The notes beneath the pieces were generated by a model, which saw only the letters and a list, made by a program, of their open reading frames with translations, was not told the DNA's origin and searched no databases. Positions 1 through 8,388 of a stretch of 64,000 nt of DNA are shown piece after piece (position 1 is the stretch's first letter; every line of letters starts with the position of its first letter). The DNA lies in the NCBI RefSeq assembly GCF_000245795.1, contig NZ_JH601133.1, positions 1,647,411-1,711,410 of the forward strand, in the 5' to 3' direction. Position numbers and translations under genes: made by a program. The stretch comes from Facklamia languida CCUG 37842 (GTDB lineage Bacteria; Bacillota; Bacilli; Lactobacillales; Aerococcaceae).

Positions 1-1445
1 GGAAAGCCATTGACCGTCACATTGCCGATATAATTCAAGAGCTTGGCGCCCCGGTCCCGCGGTGGAGTAATCTGGAAGAGGTCAGGCTTATCATCAATGA
101 ACCGGGTTGTATAGTGGCCCTGGATGAAGTCCTTGTCGGCCATAATATTCTGCAGAAAGCGGATATTGGTCTTTAAACCACGGACCCTAATTTCTTTGAG
201 GGCGCGCCGCATCTTATCAATGGTCTCCTGCAGGGTATTGGAATAAGTGGAAATCTTGACCAACAAGGAATCATAATAAGGTGAAATGATGGCTCCCGCA
301 AAGGCGTCTCCAGCATCCAAACGGACTCCAAAGCCACCTGGTGATTGATAGGCGGTAATCTTGCCGGAATCAGGGGCAAAGTGATTCAAAGGGTCTTCGG
401 TTGTAATCCGGCATTGGATCGCGTAACCCTTGGCTTGAATCTGGTCTTGGGGAGGAATCTGAAGGATCGGACCATGTAAGTCGGCCCCATCCGCAATCAA
501 GATCTGGGACTTCACAATATCGATCCCGGTCACCAATTCGCTGATGGTATGTTCGACTTGGACCCGGGGATTCACTTCAATAAAATAATAAGCCTGGTCG
601 GTCACCAAGAATTCAACCGTGCCCGCATTGACATAGCCAATATGGTTCATTAATTGCAGGGAAGCTTGCGTTAAGGCTTGGCGGATTGAGTCATCCAAGC
701 TGAAGGAAGGCGCAACCTCCACGACCTTTTGATGGCGGCGTTGGATCGAACAATCCCGTTCAAAGAGGTGGACGCAGTTGCCATGTTGGTCGGCCAAGAT
801 CTGTACTTCAATATGCTTGGGATTGGCAATGTACTTTTCGACATAGAGGTCAGAATTGCCGAAGGACTTGAGGGCCTCCGACTTGACCCGGTCATAGGCA
901 TCTTGGATCTCATCCAAAGTCTGAACCACCCGCATGCCCTTTCCCCCACCGCCTGAAACGGCCTTGAGCATAATCGGAAAGCCATGTTCTTGGGCAAAGG
1001 CTTGGACCTGGTCCACGGATTCGACCAAGCCCTGTGAACCTGGGATGACCGGAATGCCTGCCGCTTGAGCGGTCTGGCGGGCAGAGGTCTTATCACCAAA
1101 CATCCGCAAGTGGCGGACTTCCGGCCCAATAAAGAGGATCCCTTCTTCTTGACACCGCTGGGCAAAGGTCTGGTTCTCACTCAAGAAGCCATAACCCGGG
1201 TGGATGGCGTCGACCCCCTTGGCCTTGGCTAGGCTGAGAATGCCTTCGATATCTAGGTAGGCTTGAGTCGGATCCAGGTCCTCACCAATCAGGTAGGACT
1301 CGTTCGCTTTGAGCCGGTGAAGGGTGCCAATATCTTCCTTGGAATAGATTGCGACTGTCTGGATGTCTAATTCTTTACAAGCACGAATAATGCGAATGGC
1401 AATTTCACCCCGGTTGGCAATTAATACCTTGTGAATCCTTTGCAT
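1..1445 (-). CDS. pyc: pyruvate carboxylase, N-terminal part (cut by window edge)
   Basis: Biotin-dependent enzyme that carboxylates pyruvate to oxaloacetate with ATP and bicarbonate in the cytoplasm, refilling the TCA/aspartate pool. Reading the minus strand from ATG at 1445, the protein starts MQRIHKVLIANRGEIA, the classic biotin carboxylase start. It continues through the glycine-rich ATP-grasp loop (SGGGGKGM), the catalytic FIEVNPRVQVEHT motif and the linker GAKLLNYIGNVTVNGFP. That linker is typical of pyruvate carboxylase rather than the free AccC subunit. About 481 codons are visible; carboxyltransferase and biotinyl domains lie off the left edge. A good ribosome site (GAAAGGAG) precedes the ATG. 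The gene appears to be transcribed alone, divergent from nth. Confidence 0.93.
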   Translation of the reverse strand, partial: MQRIHKVLIANRGEIAIRIIRACKELDIQTVAIYSKEDIGTLHRLKANESYLIGEDLDPTQAYLDIEGILSLAKAKGVDAIHPGYGFLSENQTFAQRCQEEGILFIGPEVRHLRMFGDKTSARQTAQAAGIPVIPGSQGLVESVDQVQAFAQEHGFPIMLKAVSGGGGKGMRVVQTLDEIQDAYDRVKSEALKSFGNSDLYVEKYIANPKHIEVQILADQHGNCVHLFERDCSIQRRHQKVVEVAPSFSLDDSIRQALTQASLQLMNHIGYVNAGTVEFLVTDQAYYFIEVNPRVQVEHTISELVTGIDIVKSQILIADGADLHGPILQIPPQDQIQAKGYAIQCRITTEDPLNHFAPDSGKITAYQSPGGFGVRLDAGDAFAGAIISPYYDSLLVKISTYSNTLQETIDKMRRALKEIRVRGLKTNIRFLQNIMADKDFIQGHYTTRFIDDKPDLFQITPPRDRGAKLLNYIGNVTVNGF

Positions 1446-1510
1446 TCGATCTGCTCCTTTCTTCAAATCAAGCCTCGCCTTTTAACAAAAAAGGAGGCGA
1501 CTACCGCCCC

Positions 1511-1539
1511 ATTATAGCCTAGTTGGATCCTACTGTATA
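1511..1539 (-). promoter_or_regulatory. putative promoter of pyc
   Basis: On the minus strand a perfect -10 (TATAAT, 1511-1516) lies 17 bp from a TATACA -35 (1534-1539), about 66 bp upstream of the pyc start. It is a sequence match only. Confidence 0.5.
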
Positions 1540-1632
1540 GAGCGTGGTACTAGGGTCTGCTTGCCTTTGCCCAGGAAATCCCTTACACTGAGGACACTTA
1601 TTATTCACTACAACCTCTTGAAAGGAGTTCCC

Positions 1633-2262
1633 ATGTTAACCAAGGAATGTGCCCGCCAAGTCCTCGAAGCCATCATCTCCATCTACCCCGATGCCAAACC
1701 GGAGTTAGACTTTACCAACCACTACCAGCTCCTCCTGGCCGTCATCTTAAGTGCCCAGACCACCGATGTGGCTGTCAACCAAGTCACCCCCGCCCTCTTT
1801 GACCGCTTCCCGGACCCTCAGACCCTCAGCCAAGCCTCACCCCAAGAAATTGAACCCTATCTCAAGACCATTGGCCTCTATCGCAACAAAGCCAAGTACC
1901 TCCTCCAATGTGCCCAACAACTGGTCAAGGACTTCAAGGGTCAAGTTCCTGATAACCGCAAGGATTTGATGTCACTGGCAGGAGTAGGCCGTAAGACAAC
2001 GAATGTCGTCCTAAGTGTCGGTTTTGGTGTACCCGCCTTTGCGGTCGATACCCATATTCACCGGATTGCTCTCCACCACCAGATTGTTGATCCCGGAGCC
2101 AGTGTGCGCCAGGTGGAAGACCGGGTGATGGAAGTCTTACCGCCTGAACTATGGACCCAAGCCCACCAATCCCTGATTTATTTTGGCCGACGCGTCTGCC
2201 ACCCCCGTAACCCCCAGTGCCATCACTATCCTCAGCTATACCAGTGCCAGGACCAAGAATAA
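1633..2262 (+). CDS. nth: endonuclease III (DNA glycosylase/AP lyase) with an altered Fe-S loop
   Basis: Base-excision repair enzyme that removes oxidised pyrimidines and nicks abasic sites. The start at 1633 is chosen because AAAGGAG lies just before it; an upstream in-frame extension to 1561 lacks support. The 209-residue product has the helix-hairpin-helix LAGVGRKTTN with catalytic Lys121 and the VDTHIHR motif with catalytic Asp139. The C-terminal [4Fe-4S] loop normally reads C-x6-C-x2-C-x5-C. Here Cys189, Cys196 and Cys205 are present, but the third ligand is Tyr199 (codon TAT). In B. subtilis nth follows dnaD; here it stands about 53 kb away from dnaD-asnS, alone and divergent from pyc. 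Confidence 0.93.
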   Translation: MLTKECARQVLEAIISIYPDAKPELDFTNHYQLLLAVILSAQTTDVAVNQVTPALFDRFPDPQTLSQASPQEIEPYLKTIGLYRNKAKYLLQCAQQLVKDFKGQVPDNRKDLMSLAGVGRKTTNVVLSVGFGVPAFAVDTHIHRIALHHQIVDPGASVRQVEDRVMEVLPPELWTQAHQSLIYFGRRVCHPRNPQCHHYPQLYQCQDQE

Positions 2263-2315
2263 ATTTCCACCAAAAAATTCTTACAAAATGCCCATAGTTT
2301 CCACCAGCAAAAAAA

Positions 2316-2332
2316 GGCCCGCTCAAAGGGCC
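2316..2332 (-). terminator. short intrinsic terminator-like hairpin
   Basis: GGCCC-7 nt-GGGCC stem. On the minus strand it is followed by a run of Ts (2310-2315), so it would stop leftward transcription. No T-run follows on the plus strand, so it is a poor terminator for nth. Confidence 0.45.
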
Positions 2333-2609
2333 TATCCAGTGAAAATATGGGGTTTTAACGATGAATACTTATTTCCGCATGCTTTTAGAAGCCCGGTTAA
2401 GAATTTTTTCACCTTATTTTATTGAGCAATTGTTAAAAAGCGAAAAGTCCGTCATTTAATCCCAAGAAGAAGAACGGCGCTTTAGGTCGTCTTTAGGACT
2501 AGCGACTAATCCTCATAAAGTTAGATTAGAATCTCTTTTTGACTCCCCCCGCTTTTATAAGGCCCAGCTTTAAATATTCTGCCACCCGACTTTTTTTATT
2601 AAGTTTAGC

Positions 2610-2768
2610 GATTAGATATGAAAGCCGAAAAGATTGATATTTATTCACAGGAATGAACAAAGACCATGCAGCTTGCAAGGCCTTGCGCTTTACCGCTTAG
2701 GCCTAGCCTAGTGGTCCTAGTCCGGAAAAGCAAAGTTTTGCAGGACGTTCCCAGTGGGTAAAACATTC
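2610..2768 (+). repeat. structured intergenic repeat, copy 1 (right arm displaced by insertion)
   Basis: The core (about 2661-2752) matches the family seen elsewhere in the window: a CCA-GCAGC-TTGC lead-in, a long P3 hairpin, a TAGTGG return strand and a GTCC/GGAC-closed hairpin. The outer left arm contains GAAAGCCGAAAAGATTG (2620-2636). Its perfect complement is not next to the core but at 6642-6658, beyond the ISL3/mer insert. Near the core TTTATTCAC pairs with GTGGGTAAA. Sequences further out also pair (GATTAG with CTAATC at 6661-6666). This is therefore one repeat copy split by a 3.9-kb insertion. Confidence 0.85.
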
Positions 2769-2798
2769 GGGGTATTCGGTTTTATGGTGGAAAAGGGC

Positions 2799-4119
2799 TT
2801 ATAAATCACCCTTCTCCAAATTCTTAATAAGTGTGGAAAAATCGACACCAAAGTTGTCTGTAATGTCATGATCATTCACTTCACACCAATTGAAATTATC
2901 GTGTAACATAGCTTTATTGAAAGCACTTGAATAAATCGTGGCTTACGCTTTTTATGGAACTTCTCATTGAAAAGGATTTTAGCTCGTAAGGCATCAAACG
3001 AGTAACCTCTAGCCATTCGCTCTACCTGCCTAATAATGCTGTTAATTGACTCCGTATAAGCGTTAGTGAGCCCTTTATCAAAGTAGTTGAATATTTCGAC
3101 ATGCCAGTTGTCTACGGCTCTCACGAGGTCTTTATATGCATCTTTAGAGTTACTGGACATCCAACGGTGTCTCCATTGACTATAACGAAGACGACCTTCA
3201 TCTGAATCAGGAGTATCCCTATCCAGTAAAACTCTTCTTGGAGTTCATAGGCTTCTTTTAAGGCAGGAAGATTACCTAACCAAGTCTCTAAGAGGAATGA
3301 TTCACGTTCATTTAGATCGTGTTTACGCTTTAGAAGGATAAACCTTTCACCCATAAGGGTAAGTCTTTCTTTTTGGCTCATATGAGCTTTCAAAGACTTT
3401 CTGACGTTATCTAAGGCTTGATTAGCCATTCTAATTACATGAAACTTATCTACGACCACTTTAGCGTGTGGAAGAATAGTGTTCACTGCGTCTTTGTAGG
3501 ACTTCCACATATCCATTGTGACGTACTCAATATAAGTCCTGTCACTGATTTCTGAAAGACGTTGGATAACTGTTTCCTTGTTACGGTTAGGCTTGATGTC
3601 ATAAATTGTCCTGCGTTCAATATTAGTCAATACAAGCCGAGGTCTTCGGATAATATGTATCTCGTCTATCCCAATCCACTTAGGAGTTTCAAACTGGTAT
3701 TCACGTTCTTTGAGTGCCACATAGTCCTTAAAAACGTTCCTAATAGTTTTCTCGTCAACGCCAACGTTTTCTGCGACTTCTACAAAGGTCTTAGACATGG
3801 ATTGCTCTTGAATAGACTTTAAAAGCCTTTTGGTCATACTACGCTTTTCATCTACAGATACTAGGCGTTCCCAGAAGGTAGATTCGCATTCACGACATTT
3901 GTATCGCCTACGGTTCAATTGTAAGCCCACTCGCTTTAAATGAATGGGCAAATCCATAATTAGTTTATTTCTTGAACTGTGTTTGTACAACTTGTCAAAA
4001 CTACATTCAGGACAACGTTCAGGTGGTCCGACTACTTCAACTTTAAACATCATATCGGTTTCATTTTCTTGTGGTGATTCTATTGTTTTAATGTCTGGTA
4101 GGGATAATAAGTTTGACAT
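2799..4119 (-). pseudogene. ISL3-family transposase, disrupted by two frameshifts
   Basis: Once a DDE transposase of about 440 residues. The N-terminal part (start 4119) has the zinc-finger pairs CPEC and CREC, a helix-turn-helix-like segment and the acidic motifs GIDEIHI and VTMDMW. Near 3215 the frame breaks: after EEFYW the true continuation (DTPDSDEGRLRYSQWRHR) is in another frame, leading to the segment read at 2876-3160 that carries the last acidic residue in NAYTESINSI. A second frameshift near 2920 moves the real C-terminus (NDHDITDNFGVDFSTLIKN) to another frame, with a stop at 2799. Without frameshift repair the product would lack its third catalytic acid, so the element is probably immobile unless helped in trans. 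Confidence 0.88.
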
Positions 4120-4360
4120 ATTGTTCGTCCTTTATTACTCTGCGGTGTTAAGGTATCAAATATAGATTTGATGTCGAAATCATCAGTGTTAAATTATTTT
4201 TGTGACCACAAATGCACTTAGAAAATCCCTTAAAGCATTTATATAATGGGTGACCGCAAAATAGTGTATGAAATCCTTTTGTAGACTTTGCTAAACTACT
4301 GCACACTTTAGTACAGTATTAGCTGGTTCACTTGAATAGGGAATTGTAAAAAAAGTTCCC

Positions 4361-6001
4361 TTAGCCTGCACAACAAGATAATTTCGAAACATCTTTATCG
4401 AACGTAAGTGCAGCTAATTTTAGCCCTTCAGCCATTGTTAAATATGGTGCTAGGGTTTCTGTTAAATCTTCTATCGTTAAGCCAAATTTAACAGCTAATG
4501 ATGCTGCATAGATGACGTCTCCTGCATTCTCAGATACAATATGAACCCCTAATACTTTTAGTGTTTCTGCATCTGCTACTAGTTTAAATACACCGGTTGT
4601 TTCATGGTTTACAATTGCTCTAGGAACAGCATCTAAAGGTAATACAGATGTCTTCACATCATTCGCTTTCTCTTTTGCTTGTTCTTCTGTTAAACCAACC
4701 GTTGCAACCGTTGGATTCGTAAACGTAACAGCAGGGACTACCGATAAATCTATTTTTTTGTTTAACCCACCGATCGCATTATCAGTAATAATTCCACCTT
4801 CATAGGCTGCTACATATACAAATTGCGGTCCTAACGTCACATCTCCTGCTGCATAAATCTTTTCATTACTTGTTTGACCAAAATCATTGATCAGGATTTC
4901 TTTATTTTATCCGGTTTCAACACCTGCCGCACTTAAATTTAAAGAATCCGTATTTGGTTTTCTTCCAGTGGCAACAAGTAACTGATCTGATTCAATAACT
5001 TCTTTACTGCCATTTACTGTTACGTAAACCTTTTTTATCTCTCCACTTTGTACAACACGCTCAAAAGTTGCCCCTTTGACAAGGTTTATACCCTGTTCAA
5101 TTAACGCTTTTTCAACTGACTCTGAAATCTCAGGATCATACTCCTTTAAAAGTCGCTCACTTCTTTGCATAAGTGTTATTTCTGAACCTAAATGATGAAA
5201 TAGTTGTCCAAGCTCCATTCCAATGTATCCTGAACCAATTACAGTTAATCGTTTTGGTATTTTCTTTAACTCAAGAAGTGTTGTACTAGTTAAATAGTCC
5301 ATTTCTTCAAGTCCTGAAATTTGGGGCAACAAAGGAGATGCACCTGTTGCAATTAAAAAGCGTTTTGCAGATAACTTTGCCCCATTGACCTCAACCGTAC
5401 TAGCATCAACGAATTTTGCTTCACCTTTAATTAAATCAAAATTATATTCATCAATTAAATCCACATATTTTTGATTTCGAAGTTCGCTCACCAATTTATC
5501 CTTTTGCGTGATTAAACTAGCTAAATCCACTTCTCCAGCGGATGTTTGTAAACCTATAAACGGGTTGTCTTTTGATAAATGATTGATTTCCCCTGCCCTA
5601 AGAAGAGTTTTTGACGGAACACAGCCAATATTCACACAGGTTCCCCCAACCGTTCCACGCTCAATCATTCCAACTTTTGCACCATATTCTATAGCTTTAA
5701 TTGCCGATGAAAAGGCAGCAGCACCAGAACCAATAATAAGAAGGTCATAATTGTCTTCATTACTTAACGCCACGTTTTCTAGTGATGATACTTCTTCAAT
5801 TTCTCTGGCTTTGTAATTTGCTTCATCAATCGCCTTTATTGCACTTTCAACCTCAATATCATTGGATAGTTCAAATACTGCTTCACCACGACGAAAACTA
5901 GACTCAATATTTTTAGCACCTATCTTTTCAAGTGCTGATTCAACGTGTTTTTCACAACCCGCACAGGTCATTCCTTGAATGTTTACTTTAAATTTATTCA
6001 T
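4361..6001 (-). pseudogene. merA: mercuric reductase with an in-frame ochre codon
   Basis: Flavin disulfide reductase that reduces Hg(II) to volatile Hg(0) with NADPH. The reading frame is continuous over 546 sense-length codons, matching Gram-positive MerA. An N-terminal metal-binding domain carries GMTCAGC (residues 10-16), the redox pair is Cys122/Cys127 in GGTCVNIGC, and the Hg-binding CC pair sits in the terminal SCCAG. Codon 365 is TAA where related proteins would be expected to read Lys (GKNKEIL context), so one base substitution truncates the protein before the dimerisation domain and terminal cysteines. A ribosome site (AAAGGGG) precedes 6001. It follows merR with a 24-bp gap. The gene is likely non-functional, unless this is a sequencing error. 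Confidence 0.9.
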
Positions 6002-6025
6002 AATAAAGCCCCTTTCGTTAATCTC

Positions 6026-6418
6026 TCATGTTAATGTTTCTATTATTGGACACGAATGTAATTGCTTTTCATCTGGACATCGTTGTTTTAAGTCGTCTAA
6101 CATAGTTTCAATTCGTTTTAAATCCTCTATTTGTTTGTGAACTTCCTTTTGTTTTTTAGAAACAAATTCGAACATATCTTGACAACGAACTTCATCTTTA
6201 TCTACAACACCAAGTACTTTATAAATCTCGTTTAAAGAAAATCCAAGTTCCTGTATTCGTTTAATAAACCCAACACGCTTAACGTCATCATATGAATATA
6301 TCCGATAACCAGCTTCCGTTCGGTGAGGTTCTTGTAGTAAATTTTTTCGCTCGTAATATCTAATCGTTTCTTTATTAACGCCACATTTTTCTGCAAACTC
6401 ACTAATGCGATAAATCAT
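6026..6418 (-). CDS. merR: mercury-responsive MerR regulator
   Basis: Dimeric DNA-distorting activator/repressor of the mer genes. The 130-residue protein begins with the MerR winged helix (CGVNKETIRYYERKNLL), followed by a long dimerisation helix. The three Hg(II)-binding cysteines characteristic of Bacillus MerR are all present at Cys79, Cys114 and Cys123. It is the first gene of merR-merA and should control its own promoter through the palindrome just upstream. It appears intact even though merA carries a stop codon. No merB, merP or merT homologue is present within the element. Confidence 0.95.
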   Translation of the reverse strand: MIYRISEFAEKCGVNKETIRYYERKNLLQEPHRTEAGYRIYSYDDVKRVGFIKRIQELGFSLNEIYKVLGVVDKDEVRCQDMFEFVSKKQKEVHKQIEDLKRIETMLDDLKQRCPDEKQLHSCPIIETLT

Positions 6419-6437
6419 CTTATTTCACCCCATGAAT

Positions 6438-6469
6438 ATTATAAACCGTGTACCATAGTACACGGTCAA
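6438..6469 (-). promoter_or_regulatory. mer promoter with MerR operator
   Basis: On the minus strand, TTGACC (6464-6469) and TATAAT (6438-6443) are separated by 20 bp, the over-long spacer expected of MerR-controlled promoters. The spacer holds a perfect palindrome, ACCGTGTAC-4 nt-GTACACGGT (6445-6466). It sits 20-50 bp upstream of merR. Confidence 0.88.
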
Positions 6470-6640
6470 GTAGATTGGACTATTTTATTTTTTTCCAACG
6501 TATTACTCGTATGTGATTGATACTTTTATAATACTATTGATTGTCCTAACATCCCACTAGAAAATCCGATTTAAACACCAGTTGTTTTTAAACTATTAAT
6601 AAAAAGTAATTCCACCATATATTCCGAAGACCCAACATTC

Positions 6641-6666
6641 ACAATCTTTTCGGCTTTCGCCTAATC
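6641..6666 (+). repeat. displaced right arm of repeat copy 1
   Basis: CAATCTTTTCGGCTTTC (6642-6658) is the exact reverse complement of 2620-2636, and CTAATC (6661-6666) complements GATTAG at 2610-2615. It follows the right direct repeat of the ISL3/mer insert directly. The rest of the gap to 6748 holds no feature I can identify. Confidence 0.8.
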
Positions 6667-6748
6667 ATTCAAGCTTTTTCCTATCCAAGCCAATCTCTTT
6701 TAATTCTTTGAAAGTCTTTTCACACCCAAATCAATTCACAAGCCTTAC

Positions 6749-8263
6749 CTAATCACTCGAATCATTCAACAAGTCGGCAATATTCAAGGCCCGCAATTGC
6801 GGCGTCTTCTTGTATTGATGCCGCCGCATCCGCTTAAAGATCTCATCCAACATCTCAACCGCCTCCACCATCTTCTGCCCCTTATTGATCATGACACAAT
6901 CCGACCTCGCCCCTTCCGCTGCATCCGTTACCTCAGCCCGTGAAGGAATACCGGTCTTAATTAAGTTGGCCAGGACTTCCGTGCCCCAGACTACCGGCAC
7001 ATCGGCCGCTTCTGCCAGCCAGAGGATCTCCTGTTGAACTTCCGCTAGCCGGATATAGCCCGTTTCGACCGCCAGGTCCCCCCGGGCAATCATCAAGGCA
7101 AAAGGATTGTGACTGGCCGCTTGGTAGATAATTGAAGCCAGGTTGTTGACCGCCTTGACGGTCTCAATTTTAGCTAGAATCGGCATCTCCCCTGATTCTG
7201 GGCCTAAGATATCCTTCAGAACCGACTGGATGACCTGGATGTCTTCAGCAGTTCGGACAAAGGAACAGCCAACAATATCGGCATGTTGGCAGGCAAAGGC
7301 GATGTCCGACCGGTCCTTGTCATTGACGATCGGCATCTCGAAGTCCGTGGTTGGGAAGTTCAAGCCTTTTTCTGCTTTGAGCCGGACGCGGTCGCCCTTG
7401 ACCTTGGTAACCGTTAAGACGGCATGGTCGAGCCCGGTCTTAAGAACCCGGGTCTCAATCGACCCATCATCAATGAGGACTGGGTCACCAATCTGCAGGG
7501 CCCGGTAGATGGAATCAATGGCAGAACCGGCAACCACCTTGCCAGAATAGTTCAGCGGTAAGTCTTCAAAGTTACTGGTTAAGAGGATCTCATCGCCCTT
7601 TTCTAACTTGGGATTCTTATACTGGGTAAAGACCCACTCCGTTCGAATCTTCGGCCCGGCAATATCCATCAAAATCCGAATATCCTTCTCCGCTTCTTCC
7701 GCCAAAGCCCGGATATTTTGAATCATCTTTAACCAGTCTTCGGCCGTATCGTGGGCGCAGTTGATCCGCGCGACATTCATGCCAGCCCCAATTAAAGACC
7801 GGATCAAGTCCCGGTCATGGGCCGCTTCACTCGGCATGGTGACCATGATCAAAGTGTTACGGCCAGGACTCTTCTCCCCTAGGATGGAGAAGACATTGCG
7901 GGCCAGTTGTTGGTCCCCTCGGCTGAAGGCGCCAACAGCAGGTCGGGGGATGTCGGTCTCCACCTCGGCAATCGAAGCCAGGGAGTGGATGACGGACTGC
8001 AGGGTCGCCAGGGTCTTATTCTCCAACCGTCCCAGAGAGGAGATCCCCAAGGGAACCAATTCTGCTTGGAGCTTACGAATATCATAATTTCTTAAAGCCA
8101 AATAATAAGCAAAGTTCTCCGCGCTTTGTCTGAAGGCTGGCCGGTCAACTTCTGCTGAGTGAACTTCCTGATATAAGTCCCCCTTGGCCTTTACTTGTTG
8201 GTAGAGATCACTAACTTCAGCTAAGAGACGTAGGGCTTCTTGACGACGTTTTTCTTCTGGCAT
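6749..8263 (-). CDS. pyruvate kinase-like protein without the C-terminal domain
   Basis: Belongs to the pyruvate kinase superfamily but is atypical. Residues 1 to about 125 form a helical N-terminal extension. A PK-like barrel follows, with AGMNVARINCAHDT, DIAGPKIRTEW, the lysine-containing ILAKIETVKAV, MIARGDLAVE and TGIPSRAEVTDAAEGARSD. Several canonical catalytic positions differ: the usual DLKGPEIRT is DIAGPKIRT, and the usual SHG is AHD. The regulatory C-terminal PK domain is missing, giving 504 residues. Similar PK-like proteins exist in other bacteria with unclear function, so classical glycolytic activity should not be assumed. It appears to be a single-gene unit. Confidence 0.75.
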   Translation of the reverse strand: MPEEKRRQEALRLLAEVSDLYQQVKAKGDLYQEVHSAEVDRPAFRQSAENFAYYLALRNYDIRKLQAELVPLGISSLGRLENKTLATLQSVIHSLASIAEVETDIPRPAVGAFSRGDQQLARNVFSILGEKSPGRNTLIMVTMPSEAAHDRDLIRSLIGAGMNVARINCAHDTAEDWLKMIQNIRALAEEAEKDIRILMDIAGPKIRTEWVFTQYKNPKLEKGDEILLTSNFEDLPLNYSGKVVAGSAIDSIYRALQIGDPVLIDDGSIETRVLKTGLDHAVLTVTKVKGDRVRLKAEKGLNFPTTDFEMPIVNDKDRSDIAFACQHADIVGCSFVRTAEDIQVIQSVLKDILGPESGEMPILAKIETVKAVNNLASIIYQAASHNPFALMIARGDLAVETGYIRLAEVQQEILWLAEAADVPVVWGTEVLANLIKTGIPSRAEVTDAAEGARSDCVMINKGQKMVEAVEMLDEIFKRMRRHQYKKTPQLRALNIADLLNDSSD

Positions 8264-8341
8264 CTGATACGCATCCTTTCGAGTGAAATCTATTTGAGTC
8301 CCATTGTAATGGAATGAATCTAGCCCGATTATAGCATAAAG

Positions 8342-8377
8342 GCCCTTTCAAAGGTTATTGATAACCTTCAAAAGGGC
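8342..8377 (-). terminator. intergenic hairpin downstream of the DUF2786 gene
   Basis: A 15-bp near-perfect stem (GCCCTTT-AAAGGTTAT paired with ATAACCTT-AAAAGGGC) lies just after the leftward gene ending at 8389. Only a short T-rich tract follows, so termination is plausible but not strong. Confidence 0.5.
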
Positions 8378-8388
8378 AACTTGTTTGT

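Larger units (their letters stand above)
2769..6633. mobile_element. ISL3-family transposon carrying a mer module
   Basis: The unit is bounded by imperfect inverted ends. The left end is GGGGTATTCGG followed by ATGGTGGAA. The right end, read inward on the minus strand, is GGGTCTTCGG followed by ATGGTGGAA. The 7-bp direct repeat AACATTC flanks it at 2762-2768 and 6634-6640; ISL3 elements usually duplicate 8 bp. Inside are an ISL3 transposase pseudogene, merA and merR, all leftward and visibly more AT-rich than the host genes. ISL3 elements with passenger genes are known. The ends are my reading of the sequence; joining 2768 to 6641 restores a paired repeat arm, which supports these exact boundaries. 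Confidence 0.75.

Noticed and set aside
1934-2326. 130-codon minus-strand ORF over nth
   Set aside because: It is antisense to a well-supported nth gene, with a Gly/Arg-biased composition typical of shadow frames.
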